A stretch of DNA of 64,000 bases from the NCBI GenBank assembly GCA_043228905.1, contig JBHGNT010000003.1:15872001-15936000 (forward strand). The letters are read 5' to 3'. The notes beneath the pieces were generated by a model. The model was not told where the DNA came from and did not search any database. It was given only the letters and a program-made list of their open reading frames with translations. A program made the position numbers and the translations under genes. Each line of letters opens with the position of its first letter. The first letter of the stretch is position 1. Source of the stretch: Azolla caroliniana. Taxonomy: Eukaryota > Polypodiophyta. Below are positions 25,467 to 36,756 of this stretch, one piece after another.

Positions 25467-28155
25467 ATGAGTGAAGATTCACCGCTCTCGATTGAAGAAT
25501 ATTGTTTGTCATCAGAGTCTTCGTTTTCTACCGAAGAGTATTGTCTGTCGACAGACTCGCCATTTTCTATTGAAGAATATTGTCTGTCAACAGACTCACC
25601 CATTTCTATCGAAGAGTATTCTCTGAGCTCATCTTTACCTACAACACATGTGAATAATGACACATGTGAAGAGTTCTGTTTATAGAATATGGTATTAATA
25701 AAGATACGGAGAATGAAGGTAGTGCCAATGAAATATCAAATATCATGGGCAAACATCGAATAACATGGGCGATGGTCACAACAAAGAATTGGATTGTAAC
25801 AAGGTTACCCCAACTTCTATGTAGGAAGAGAAATCTGGAAGCCTTATGCATATTAGAAGAATCCCACGCAGATTGGATTTGATGTCAACAAAATATGTTG
25901 TGCCTGTGGTTGTATGTCTATGATTGGAAAATCAAAGTTGCGAGAATTAAGGCGATACTATTTTTCGATGACTGGTGATGAGCAAGACACTTACCTCGGG
26001 TCACATATGCAACTAGTGTTTGACAAATGTACGGGGATCAATGTATCAGTCGAGTATTATATCTTCCATGCGCAACAGATATGTAGAATTGCCTTCAAAA
26101 TTGCAAGAGGTTCCAAGTATGAAAGGTGCAATTGGAAGACATGCTATTGGTTGGATGAAAAGTTACTTTCAGTTAAATTGTGAAGTAATGCCCACTACAG
26201 GTAGGATGCACCTCTCTGATAATTACACACGTCGGGAAGTTTATGATGTCTATCGATCAGATATGGTGGGCTCACTTAATAAATCTGTCACATATAGCCA
26301 ATTCACAAGATTATGGAGAGCTCGGTTTTCAAATGTTATCATTCTGCGTAAAGTACGCATGGGCTATTGCTCCATTTGTGCAAATCTTAAAAGTTTGGCT
26401 AAAGGTGCAAAGACATCAATGGAAAAGGATATGACTAAGAAGTTACTACAGGAGCATCGTGAGGCACAATCGTTAGAACGAAAGAAGGTGATGCATCATA
26501 GAGAGAAGTGTTTGAAGAGGCCCGAAGAATACATGTGCTTAATGATAGATGGCATGGACCAGAAGAAGATGTGCTTGCCGCATATGCGAAGGCTCCCCAA
26601 AGACATCAATGATGAGTGCCTTGTTCAAATGCACTTGGTGGGATGCTTGGCTTATAATAGGTTTGTTGGACCTCACGTCTTCGTTACATACCCCAATGTT
26701 TGCAATGACCCTAACCTAAGAGTTACAATGATTCACTGAGTTTTGATGTCTTGGGGCCAACTGTTCCCCCCTGTTCTATACATTCAATTGGACAATACTG
26801 CTAGAGAGAACAAAAATTCAATTGTGTTTGGCTATCTAAGTATGTTGGTCAACCAAGGATTGTTTAGAAAAGCGAAAGTCAATTTTCTTTTGGTTGGCCA
26901 CACACATGATCATATAGATGAGATGTTTACAACATTCTCCAGACAGTTGTCTCGGCATGATGCTTTCACATTACCAAAACTATTTGATGTCATTTGTGAT
27001 GCATATACACCACGCCCAAAAGTGTTACACTTGAAGGAGGTATATGACTTTAAGAGATATATATCAGATGGGGGTGTTGGGAATGTTAAAGTGCTCGCCT
27101 AGTTAAACAATATAAGCTTCAATCACATTTTTATGATAAAGAAAAATGAAATAAGTGGTTCTACGCTTTTGTATGCTAAACAATATTCATCTTCTACAAC
27201 ATGGGAACCTAAAGGTGGTTGTCAGTTATTACTTTGTATGTCGAGTACAATTGTCCATGGAGCCAAACAAATGCCAATTGAGAAGAAAGGTCAGTTGCAT
27301 AGTGACTTGGTATCGGAACAAAAACAATTATGGCTCCAAGTGTTAGAAGAAAAAAGAAAGCATATTGAGGCCGCAAAGAAATATGCCGCACAACAAGACA
27401 CGTCATGGTGGGATGTATATTTTAGTGATCAGAAAGGAATTATAGAAAATTGTGTATTTGGTGATAATTGGAATTTGGAAACGCCATTCACATGGTCGCT
27501 ACAACATGATCGTGTAAATAAAACTCCGGAGCAACTAGCAAATGCGATTAATGACAGTTTGGTCCATCCACAACAAAGAGACATTTATGTGGGACCAAGG
27601 ACGACCAAAGCAACCAAAGCTAGATGGCAAGGCAATTTGCAAGAGCTCACGGTGGGGATGTTGATTGCAATGCCGGCTGATGAGAACTCACATGGCCACC
27701 AATTTTGGGTTGGTAAAATTCTAGAAGTGCTAATGCATGAAATAGAAAACATGATCAAGTCTATAAACGTTCATTGGTACAACACTAGAAGTGCAAATGC
27801 TTTTATGGGTAAGTATACATTAGAGATGATTGAATGCCCAACGACAAGGGGAGGTAGGAAGAGGAAGCAAAACATTCGTAACACCTCGACCCTTGATATC
27901 TCTGATGTGGATATCATCGTGTACGACTTCACGCTTACAAAAGCCGGATGATTAAGGAAGTCAACAATAGATATAATAAAAGAAAAATTACCAGGTCTAC
28001 AAGTTGGCTCGAGTCGAAGGCAAATGAGTTCTGCTACATATAATCTAGGGTCAAACCATTTGGTTTATGATGAAGATAATGCACTGATTGGTACATCCAT
28101 GGATGACGAGGAGGAATCGTCATTGTATATTAGTTATAGTAGTGATTCTCTGTAA
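25467..28155 (+). pseudogene. DUF7869 transposase-like protein (T1 gene 2, decayed)
   Basis: From 26020 to the stop at 28155 one frame is broken only by TGA (26737), TAG (27100) and TGA (27949). Signature blocks are LMIDGMDQKK (26539-26568), YIQLDNTARENKN (about 26779-26817) and NFLLVGHTHDHIDEMF (about 26881-26928), followed by SRQLSRHDAFTLPKL. The spaced Asp/Asp/His-Asp residues suggest a DDE/RNase H-like nuclease; that is inference, since the family has no proven chemistry I can cite. A Cys-rich segment (ICCACGC) lies near 25890. The likely N-terminus at 25467 carries four copies of an SIEEYCLS-type acidic repeat, is in a different frame, and connects through a decayed stretch with one more frameshift near 26100. 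The C-terminus is acidic/Ser-rich. Confidence 0.78.
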
Positions 28156-28439
28156 AGGAGTGATCGTGAATGTATTTTTGGCTATTAAGTGTAACTACAT
28201 TCCACTTGTAACAAATCGAGTAATATAAAAGCATGTGTTTTGAATTCTTATGATTTCTAAAAAATCATTTCTTATAAAATAACATTGGTTGTAAAGTTTG
28301 TGATATAAATTGAGAATTTGAAATTCCTCTTTTTTTATTTATTTGTAAATCACAAGAATAGTGGATTTTAAACCTTTTTCATAGTATATTTGAACATGTA
28401 TGATACTGGTATCAACATGTTTTGTAAAATCATTGAAAA

Positions 28440-29628
28440 AGTACTAAAATCAATCAAAATATTCCTTATCCTTCCATTTATGCGCGATCCTTCCACTTGT
28501 GAATGCGAACGTGTTTGCTACTCAAAGGACGACAATGGAGAAATGGATAGGCTATGAGGAGGGATCTTTGATCCTGAGAGTTATGGGAACACTAGACAGG
28601 ATCGCAGGCCCTAAATTGTGAGACACTGAGACGCCAACACAGAATAATGCAATTCGAGTACTCGGGTATACTGGTCATAAGTGGATTGTAGATCCTGATC
28701 CGATCAAAGTACAACCCGATTGGCACATATGTACTCATGCAAACATATGGCTACGTAAGGTTAGTTGGGACCCTTTGCAATGGACATGGTGTGATCCTTA
28801 CGTGGGGCAAGGAAGCAAACCCATCCCTTTCTTCTAATTCACAACTAGATTGGGTCGCCACATTCTAGCTGCTCAAACCACCTGAGAGCCGGCTGTTGTA
28901 AAGGTCTGGCACATGTATCAAGTTCCTCACACAATTATCACCAAGTTTTGGCAGAAAATATGGAAACAACAACACGCGAGGCGAATTACCACGTTCCACT
29001 GGCTATTAATACACAAGTCACTACCGGTGGGAGCATGGCAACGTGGGAACCTGAGGTCTCCTAATTGTGTATAGTGTCCAAATGCAGTAGAATCAATACG
29101 ACACGCTCTGTGGGACTGCGAACGTCCCATCGAATATGGCGGGGGGTTGGCCGCTTGCTGCAATTATGCCAAGTGCAAGGCTCAATCAAGTGGGGAAATC
29201 TATGTTGGCTATCATGGCAGACCCCAGTTGGCAGATACGAGCATCAGGAGGAGGGGATGACTTTGGTGATAAAAGCACAAGAGGTTTCTTTCTCCACCAT
29301 TGGCAATGGCCACTCAACTCCTCTTAATGACAAATCTCAAGTTGTGGTAGAATTGGTCAGCCCAATAACTCTTTGGATTCTATGGAAACAATGATGTAGA
29401 CGGGTCTTCTCCAACCAAACCACGCATCCAACAATGTTACTGCAAGAGATATGGACTGAAATTGTAGCCACTATAAAGAGCCAATATGATGGCCTCAAGG
29501 GAGGCTCCGATGGAGTTGAAAGACAACGAATAGCCTTCATCCAACAATGGTCGTCCTCTCCATTTCTTGAGTCAGTGGGCATCCACATAAGATGGAACTA
29601 TCGCGTGCCTACATGGATTTGTACATGA
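28440..29628 (+). pseudogene. LINE ORF2, C-terminal zinc-finger region
   Basis: This is the continuation of the LINE after T1. Blocks include WIGYEEGSLILRVMGTLDR near 28530, TTRLGRHILAAQT near 28845 and a zf-RVT-like segment (FHWLLIHKSLPVGAWQRGN, then CPNAVESIRHALWDCE, 28995-29125) typical of plant non-LTR elements. The last ORF piece (29434-29628) ends RVPTWICT. Stops (TAG, TGA) and a frame change near 29130 break it. The A-rich tail follows about 50 bp after the stop. Confidence 0.8.
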
Positions 29629-29972
29629 TAATCTCATTTGTAAAATTTTATAACTAATGGAAGGAGTTTGTTTTGGAAAAAAAAGAAAACGAAAAAGAAA
29701 GAAAGAAAGTTGGTTCACTATTTTTACAATGAACAAAAGGCTAGGGCTTGGAAAAGTCCATGGCATGATTTGACATGTCAAAAAAGTGTCACAACAACAA
29801 CAATAAAATAACTTCTTGCTACTTAACCTCCTTCCTCCACAAGGTAAGAAAAGTTCTCCTTAGGAGCTTACACAAAGCTCATCAACAACTTCATTTGGCA
29901 ACCTTGGACTCCTTAGTGGTAACACGAAAAAGATGTGTCGACTCATGATGTACATATGGAGTCACATCTTTA

Positions 29973-30771
29973 TGTTAGCAAATGTTATGGGCATTACCAT
30001 AAAATAACTTGTGGTATGTTTTATCGTAGTATTCTATACACGTGGATAAAGTGTGAGGGTTAAACGAGAGTGTAAAGAAGGGAAGGATTACTTTTAATCC
30101 TTGGGATTGGGACAACCCATTACGCCAAGTGTAAACTGGCCTTGGGGCCTTAGGTCTGGCTATAGATATGCGGCCTACCTACCCTCATTTGATACATTAT
30201 CGAGTATGTCGAGACTCCGTCATTTTGGTGGGTCAACTCTTGTAGCGAGCGCACTAGCACCAGGTACGACTCGACGCCCCTGCGGTGGTATGGGACACCG
30301 AATGAGGCTCAAGTCTATCTCGATCCCTTTGCTCGGGGGTGGTCGGGTGGATCAGCACCCTTCTTTCTCTCCCTCCTTTCTTATTTGTTGAGAGCAAGAC
30401 AACCTAGTCTAGTGTGTGAACACACCTTAAGAGTGTATGACCACTCAAAGGTCAAAGGGTCACACCACTACTCTCTACACATTAACTATGTATCATAGAA
30501 TCATATTCTATGACACATAACTAATGAGTTTGCACATTCCCCATGACCGATAAGCTTTGGTAGTTATTGAAGAGAGAGGGTGACTATATAAAGAACCCTC
30601 CTCCTACTTTGTAATGAGTCGGTTAATCTCCTTTGTAATATACAATCTTCTTGAGTATTTCTATTTTCTATCTATCTTGTGTCTCTCTCCTCTCCTCTTC
30701 TCAAACACACACACACACAACACAAATCTCTAACATATTCAGCTGCATAGAATCATACCATGATGCTTTAC
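29973..30771 (+). repeat. Presumed 5' LTR of Copia A
   Basis: It starts TGTTAGCAAATG and has a TATA box TATATAAAG at about 30585 with CT/CA-rich leader after it. It ends just before CGTATAAGAGCG, which matches the primer-binding position of related elements (TGGTATCAGAGCG). The terminal CA is mutated and no second LTR is in the window, so the start is a guess. Confidence 0.45.
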
Positions 30772-30879
30772 TTCGTATAAGAGCGCTTTGGTAGCTCGAT
30801 ATAGCCCATTCGTGTGCATTGTGTCTACGCCGACGATTCAAAGAAGAAGGAAGAAATCTACGCCGGCTCATCGTTATCG

Positions 30880-31740
30880 TAGTTGCGGCTACATAGAAGG
30901 AAGAAATCTACATTGAACACCATGAATAATCAAATGGGGAGCGCTCTCCCTAGCGAGAAGTTGGACCCGCATCTTGGGAGCACAAGATGCATCAATACCT
31001 TATCGAGCAAGGTTATTGGAGCTACATCAAAGGAGCATAAGAAAATCGACCTGACCCAAAGGACACCGACTACTCAACATGGGAGCAAGTGGTGAGTCAA
31101 GTAATGTATTTCTTGGCGACATGTGTTCATGCCCATATGCTTGTCTACATTCAAGAAGCCATGATGCCAAAGGAAGTATGGGAGAATTTAAGGAAGATTT
31201 TCGCGGCCAACAGAACTGCAAGAAAGCTTCAACTCCGCCAAGAGTTCAACAATGTCCAACAAAGGGACATGTCCATCACGAGCTACACCTTAAAGATCAA
31301 GGAGCTTTATGGCTCATTGGGCTGAATAAGCTTCAATGTTGATGATGATGAGATGGTGTAAATATGCCTCGGTGACCTCGAACCACGGTTCGGCGTGATG
31401 AGAACTGCCGTTCTAGCAAGGGAGAATCCTCCCTCTTTCTTTGATCTTCAATTAATGCTATTGGTTGAAGAAAATCGTGTTCGAACTAAGAGCAATGCCT
31501 TGGAAGGCCACATGCTCTACACACACTCGGATGGATGAAGAGGATGTAGTCGAGCCAGAGGCCGATTCGGCCAAGGACGAGGCAGATGAGGTCCGACTTA
31601 TGAAAAAAACTCCCAATTCGGGCAACAAGATGGAAGCCATTGAGGAACCTTCGGATGGAGGGGGAGCTTCCATTCCGGTCCGAGTGACAAACCTCGATCG
31701 AATGCAAATATTGCGGCAAAACCGGCCACCTCTCACAGAC
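30880..31740 (+). pseudogene. Copia A gag
   Basis: The UBN2-type gag segment (31089-31325, with VWENLRKIFAANRTARKLQL and MSITSYTLKIKELYGSL) runs through an in-frame TGA and TAG into PRFGVM. A zinc knuckle near 31690 (CKYCGKTGHLSQT) lacks its last Cys. A basic/glycine-rich linker precedes it in a shifted frame. The protease and pre-integrase parts expected next are absent, replaced by the HSE-type LTR. Inactive. Confidence 0.75.
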
Positions 31741-31825
31741 ATCATGACTGTCATTTGAACTCTTAACCTCTTGACATATATTCTCAAGTGTTGTGTTCTA
31801 ACCAACACATCCAAATATATGGTCA

Positions 31826-32810
31826 TGTTATGATATCCTACTAGATTATTAGTAGATTATCAATTTCAAGTTCTAAGAGTTTTTAGAAAGTTCTAGAACT
31901 AGAAGGTTCTAGAGGGTTCTAGATGTTAGGAAACAGGTCCCTCCAGATGGGAATTGAGAAGAACCGTGTTGATGAGCAACTCGGCCGAGGCCGAATCCGG
32001 AAATCGTGGAGATAGCCAACACGGAAGGCTAAGTTTGTAAATAGTTGAAAGGTTACATTAGTATATAAGTACTTAGGGCAATCATGTTACAATAAGTGCG
32101 TTATTGTAAAGTTACTGTTGACGAGGTCGTTGCCTCTGTAACCGTGAGTGTAAATGAGTGTGAGTGGAAGCGCGTGAGCTCCATAGCCGCTTGTTGGCGA
32201 AGCAGGATCTCGAGGTTGTTGCCTCTAAGATCTCTGATTGTATTCCTTTCTCTCATAGTGTTCTATTTCGGAGTTTGTGGACTTCACGTGGTTTTTCCCA
32301 GTTCGGGTTTCCACGTTAAAATCTGTGTCATTCTCAGTTTCTGTATTTTGTTTTTCCTTTTCATTAGATTGACTATTATTCCGCACACGTACAACCGGTT
32401 GTGGCCGGCAAAGATTTTAACTTCACTAGAATATTCTCCAAAGTATTCTAATGCATGTACTTCGACTCACAGTATAAATACTTGTAACCTTCCTTTCAAG
32501 GGATTCAACACCAGTCATTGACACATCAATCTAGTATTCTTCTTCCATTCCATCTTTGTCTCTTTCTTCATCTTTGTCTTTATTCTCTTATGTCGTTCCT
32601 AGCATCTTACATTCCTTGTCAGCCTTGTCATTCGTGTTCCATCCGAGTCCACAGTTCGTGTATCCGTGACAGTTTGAATCCCTTCCAACTGGAAGTATTA
32701 CCCGTCTTCGTCATCGCCCTAGAGTTATCATCATCACCGTCATTGGTTCTAGAGTTACCATCATCAAACATCCCTTTGTTTTCTATCTTCCTTGCCATCT
32801 CTATCTCTGT
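31826..32810 (+). promoter_or_regulatory. HSE-type LTR lodged in Copia A, split by a solo LTR
   Basis: A run of GAA/TTC units at 2-bp spacing lies at 31886-31919 and continues after the solo LTR at 32426-32436. Read across the insertion, the unit spacing is conserved. TATAAATA lies at 32473-32480, followed by a pyrimidine-rich leader. A candidate start TGTTATGATATCC is at 31826; Copia A coding resumes near 32811. About 250 codons of Copia A protease/pre-integrase are missing at this place, so insertion was accompanied or followed by a deletion. Confidence 0.6.
31924..32425 (+). mobile_element. Solo LTR, 502 bp, with 5-bp TSD CTAGA
   Basis: It begins TGTTAGGAAACAGG and ends AACTTCA, flanked by CTAGA at 31919-31923 and 32426-32430. 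An internal TATA-like GTATATAAG lies near 32060 with a leader similar to the Copia B LTR (GTTGCCTC, GTATTCC). It is inserted inside a heat-shock-element array of another LTR. Confidence 0.88.
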
Positions 32811-33983
32811 GAAGCATGCTAATTCGGCAAGCAACATCGACACTCATTTCTGAAGGAGAGGAACGTGAACAAAGGCCTATTGGACGTAGTCCACACGGAT
32901 GTGTGAGGACCGGCACAAACAACCACATTCGAAGGATGTCGGTATATGTTACCTTCATCGACGACTTCTCCAGATACACATGGATCTTTCCCATGAGGAT
33001 GAAAAGAGAAGTGTTTTCACACTTCCAAAAATTCAAAATCGAAGTCGAAAAGACAACTAGACGCCATGTATGATGTCTGCGGTCAAACGGAGGAAAGGAA
33101 TACTTCTCAGATGCATTCATGACATACCTTCGCCAAGAAGGAATTCAACGAGAATTCACTTGCTGACACACACTGCAATAGAACGGTGTAGCCGAACGCA
33201 AGAATTGGCACATCCTCGAAGTAGCAAGGGTCATGCTAAACGAGAAGCATATGCCCAAGCCTATTGGGCAGAAACTGCAAATACTGTCGTCTACCTCATG
33301 AACCGGTGCACAACATCCAGAGTGCACAAGGTCACCTCGCACGAGAAATACTATGGGAAGTAGTCGGATCTATCCCATGTAAGGATATTCGGCTCCATTG
33401 CATATGTGCATATTCACAATGAAAAGTGGCAAAAGCTAGATCCCAATTCGGAGAATTGTATCCTCGTAGGGTACTCACTAGAGCAAAGGGGTAAAAGGGC
33501 TTCAACCCCTCTACTCGGAAGGTTTGTGTAAGTCGGGATGTCGTCTTTGACGAATCAGCACCATGATACAAACTAGAGCCTACTCCTCTTGAACCATTTC
33601 CAGTCGACCCGAACTTGGCCAACCAAGAGTCAGAAGATGAAGATTGACTAAGGCATATCTTTGAAGAAAGTCCAATCATGATGAGGCTCAGTGGGCCACA
33701 AGAGCGCCCGAGCAACCAAACCACATCTCGACCGAGTCCAAAGATGGACAAAGGGAAGGCCAAAATGCCGGAATACGAAGACGATCAATTCGACGATAAT
33801 GAATCAACTTACTCACTCGACAGTGAGTTTGGTGGCTTTGATGTGCCTCTTATGAGGTCACCCGGAGTTAAGAAAGCACTCACATCGGCAATTGAGAAAC
33901 TCAGTCGCTCCACCCGAGAGAAGAATCTGATTAACTAATTTGGCCACAACGACTATATGGCATACCACTATGCCTTTATGATG
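32811..33983 (+). pseudogene. Copia A integrase region
   Basis: It resumes with a zinc-binding remnant (EAC, stop, FGKQ) and a core starting LLDVVHTDV near 32876. The core includes VTFIDDFSRYTWIFP near 32950, a catalytic block RSNGGKEYFSDAF near 33080 (Asp expected, Asn seen) and NGVAERKN near 33180 with the catalytic Glu. The C-terminal part (VRIFGSIAYVHI near 33385, then an acidic linker) ends at AYHYAFM where Copia B is inserted. Several stops and frame changes are present. Confidence 0.8.
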
Positions 33984-34544
33984 TGTTGGGAATTCGGTTC
34001 CTCTGGATGGGATCTTGATGAGAACTGGAGGAGCTAGATTGGACAAGCCGAAGGAAGGAACCTAACCGGACGGATCCGGAAGGTATCCGGATGAATCCAG
34101 TGTGAACTGGATCTAGGGACATATCTGTAAATATGTTTCTAGAGTGCTTGTCATGGCCATATTTGTAAATAGTCCTAAAGTATAAATATGACTTAGGGAA
34201 ATCACTTATGCATATGTGTATGTGTAGAGATATTGTTGTATAGACACAAAGAGAGCTTTAGAGAGCGGGCGAGAGAGAGAGCGTGAGATACATATTTTTT
34301 TTTTGTTGTAACCACTGGTTGGTGAAGACATAGGGCTCAAGGTCATTGCCTCCGAGTCTCACATTGTATCCTCTTCTTATAATGATAGTTGGAGTCTGTG
34401 GGCTCCCCTGTTTTCCCGTATTAGGGTTTTTCCACGTAAACATCCAGTGTCGTCTCTTCTGTGTAAGTGTATTAACCTACATTTCTATTTTGTCCTTCCA
34501 TTGAGTGTTTAAGACTCGGTTGTGGTTGAGCGCTATTCCGTACA
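33984..34544 (+). repeat. 5' LTR of Copia B (561 bp)
   Basis: TGTTGGGAATTC...CCGTACA. A TATA-like TATAAATATGAC lies near 34181. A primer-binding site TGGTATAAGAGTG follows at 34548-34560, a variant of the initiator-Met-tRNA site. It matches 45851-45990 plus 56080-56490 with scattered substitutions, indicating an old insertion. Confidence 0.88.
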
Positions 34545-34589
34545 AACTGGTATAAGAGTGAACAACAAATGGAAGAGTAATTCGGAAGC

Positions 34590-36750
34590 ATGTTCAAGCT
34601 TACCGGCTCCAACTACTCAGTGTGGAAGTCGATGATGAGGGACATGCTCATGGTAAAAGATCTCTGGCTGCTCGTACAGTTTGGGGACAAGAAATTGGAC
34701 AAGATCGATGTCACGACGTGGGAGGTGATCCACATGAAGACGACTGCATACATTTGGTGCTTCATCGACATGTTTGACAACTTCAATGAAGAAAACAAGG
34801 CAAATGAGCTTTGGGAGAAGATATGCATCATGTTTGACAACAAGAATGTCGTAAATCAAGTCTCAGTCTTCCGGAAGTTGGTGAGACTCAGATATCAAGA
34901 TGACTCCAGTATGGCGGAGCACATGAATGCCATCTAGGGGCTCATAAATCAAACAACCTCGTTGGAAGTACCTCTAGTTGACGAGGTACTCACGTTTCTG
35001 CTACTTGGTTCCCTCCTAGATAGTTGGGAGACGCTAACTGTCACTTTGGGCAACGCTGGGCCGGAAAGAAAACAGTTGTCCCTCTTGCTGGATGAAGAAG
35101 CTCCCCGGAAGGACCGGGAGTCACGAACCGATCCGAAGGGCTTGGTCATAGAAGATGACCACAACTGGGGAAAAGGATGGATTCAGAGTCCCCAAAACTG
35201 GGACAAATCAGGGACGAGGTCGAAGCCAAGGGGGAGGCCCACTTGCTTTTATTGCGGAAAGCCGAGGCACTTTTAGAAGAATTTCCAACACTTCCGGAAA
35301 ATCAAAGGAGAAGCCAACATTCTCGAACCGAAGAAGATTTCGGAAAGGAGAGGAACGTCGACAATCCCAACAAGGGAGGAAGAACTGTTGCTAATCACCG
35401 AGGAGAGTGAGCTGCATCTTGTTAGCGACGAAATGACATGGGTGGTCGACTCCGTAGCGTTGTTCCATCTAACCCCCGATCGGAAGTGCTTCACATCCTA
35501 TAGAGCCGGAGATCATTGTTCTGTCTGGATGGGAAATGAAGGTGCATGCCGAATTGTCAGCATAGGAGATGTGTGGCTGCGAACGAGAACGGGCTGCAAG
35601 TTTTTGTTGAACGATGTCCGACACGTTCTGGAGGTTCGGTTGAACTTGATATCAGCGGATCGGCTAGATGATGAAGGCTACACGGGTAACATCCGGAACG
35701 GAGTCATGAAGTTTTGCAAAGGGAGCCTGATCGTGGCCCGAGCCTTGAAGATCAACACCATGTACCTCATGCATGCCCGGATATGCGAGGAGGAAGTGAA
35801 TGTGGCATCCGACAATGCCAGTGAGCTGTGGCACAAAAGATTGTGCCATATGAGCCAGAAGGGGATGCGAAGACTTGCTGAAGAAAACCTCATTCTGGAG
35901 GTGAAAGATGTGCATCTTGAGAAGTGCACCAATTTCTTGGCCGGCAAGCAAAACCAAACCTCCTTCTGAACCCGACTACCGTCGAGATGGAATGCACCGC
36001 GGGAACTTGTGCATACCGATGTATGCCAAATGGACACGAAGTTACATGCCGGATCGGAGTACTTCGTCACGTTCATAGACGACCACAGCCGGAAGCTATG
36101 GGTCTCACCATTGTAAACGAAGGATAAGGTATTGTCCGTCTTCAAGGAATTCCAGGTGAGAGTTGAAAGGGAAACCGTCCGGAAGTTGAAGGCGGTTCGA
36201 GCAAACAACGGAGGAGAATACCAGGGGCGATTTGAGGGAATCCGACTCGACTTCACCGTGTTGAAGACACCGGAGCTAAACGGATTTGATGAAAGGATGA
36301 ACCGGAACGTAATGGAGAGAGTCCGGAGCATGCTAGCACATGCTAAACTGTCCAAGATGTTTTGGGCTGAGGCGCTGATAATGGTGACGTAAGTGATTAA
36401 TCGATCCGCATCTGAAGGTGTTTGGTTGTCTTGCCTACATGCATGTTGCAAAGGACAAGAGAGCAAAGTTGGATCCGAAGTCCTGGCCATGCATATTCCT
36501 TGGATATGGTGATGATGAGTTCGGCTACCGAGTGCGGACTTGGTCAACAAGAAGGTGTTCCGGAGTCGAGACATAGTCTTCATGGAAGACAAGACTATTG
36601 CTGACTAGGAGTCGGAGAAGAAGAGAGTGGACTTGGGGTCGACCAACAAAGATTGGTTGGAAGATTCTAGGACACATCCGGTTGGAAGTCATATATCAGA
36701 CGAGGACCATGATGAACCGGCCGGATTCGGACAAAGACTTGAACTGACAG
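34590..36750 (+). pseudogene. Copia B gag-protease-integrase
   Basis: A single frame from 34590 to 35969 is broken only by TAG at 34935 and TAG at 35274. Gag starts MFKLTGSNYSVWKSMM. The zinc knuckle near 35250 (CFYCGKPRH) runs into the stop. The protease motif near 35445 reads VVDSVALFH, so DSG has become DSV and cannot be catalytic. The pre-integrase block ELWHKRLCHMS is near 35824. The integrase core (35985-36390, other frames) has VTFIDDHSRKLWV, VRANNGGEYQG (Asp to Asn) and NRNVMERVRSML. The tail (VFGCLAYMHV, then GYGDDEFGYRV) ends at the G1 insertion. Confidence 0.85.
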
Positions 36751-36756
36751 AAGAAG

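Larger units (their letters stand above)
20480..28440. mobile_element. T1: DNA transposon with DUF7869 protein and ParB-methyltransferase genes (ends approximate)
   Basis: About 8 kb interrupts the LINE ORF2 between its RT thumb and its C-terminal zinc-finger region. It holds two divergently transcribed, intron-containing genes and no LTR or RT. Ends are placed only where LINE homology stops (about 20465-20480) and resumes (about 28440-28500). Clear TIRs and a target duplication were not found. A weak inverted match (ACACACGGTGAAACCAATGT near 20475 against the complement of 28286-28308, about 16 of 23) may be chance. Transposon identity is inferred from position, gene content and the transposase-like protein. 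Confidence 0.65.
19100..29706 (+). mobile_element. 5'-truncated LINE with 16-bp TSD, split by transposon T1
   Basis: Non-LTR retrotransposon. The target duplication AAGTTGGTTCACTATT is present at 19084-19099 and 29707-29722, identical over 16 bp. The 3' end is an A-rich tail (about 29677-29706) after the last ORF. The element starts inside ORF2, so ORF1 and the endonuclease are missing, as is usual for LINE copies. About 2.6 kb is LINE; the other 8 kb (about 20480-28440) is a later DNA-transposon insertion. Confidence 0.92.

Noticed and set aside
20475-28308. T1 terminal inverted repeats at 20475-20497 and 28286-28308
   Set aside because: Only about 16 of 23 positions match, no target duplication accompanies them, and 28309-28440 does not look like LINE sequence; kept only as a remark.
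35678-36592. 304-codon minus-strand ORF
   Set aside because: Antisense shadow of the Copia B integrase region, whose plus-strand motifs are clear.
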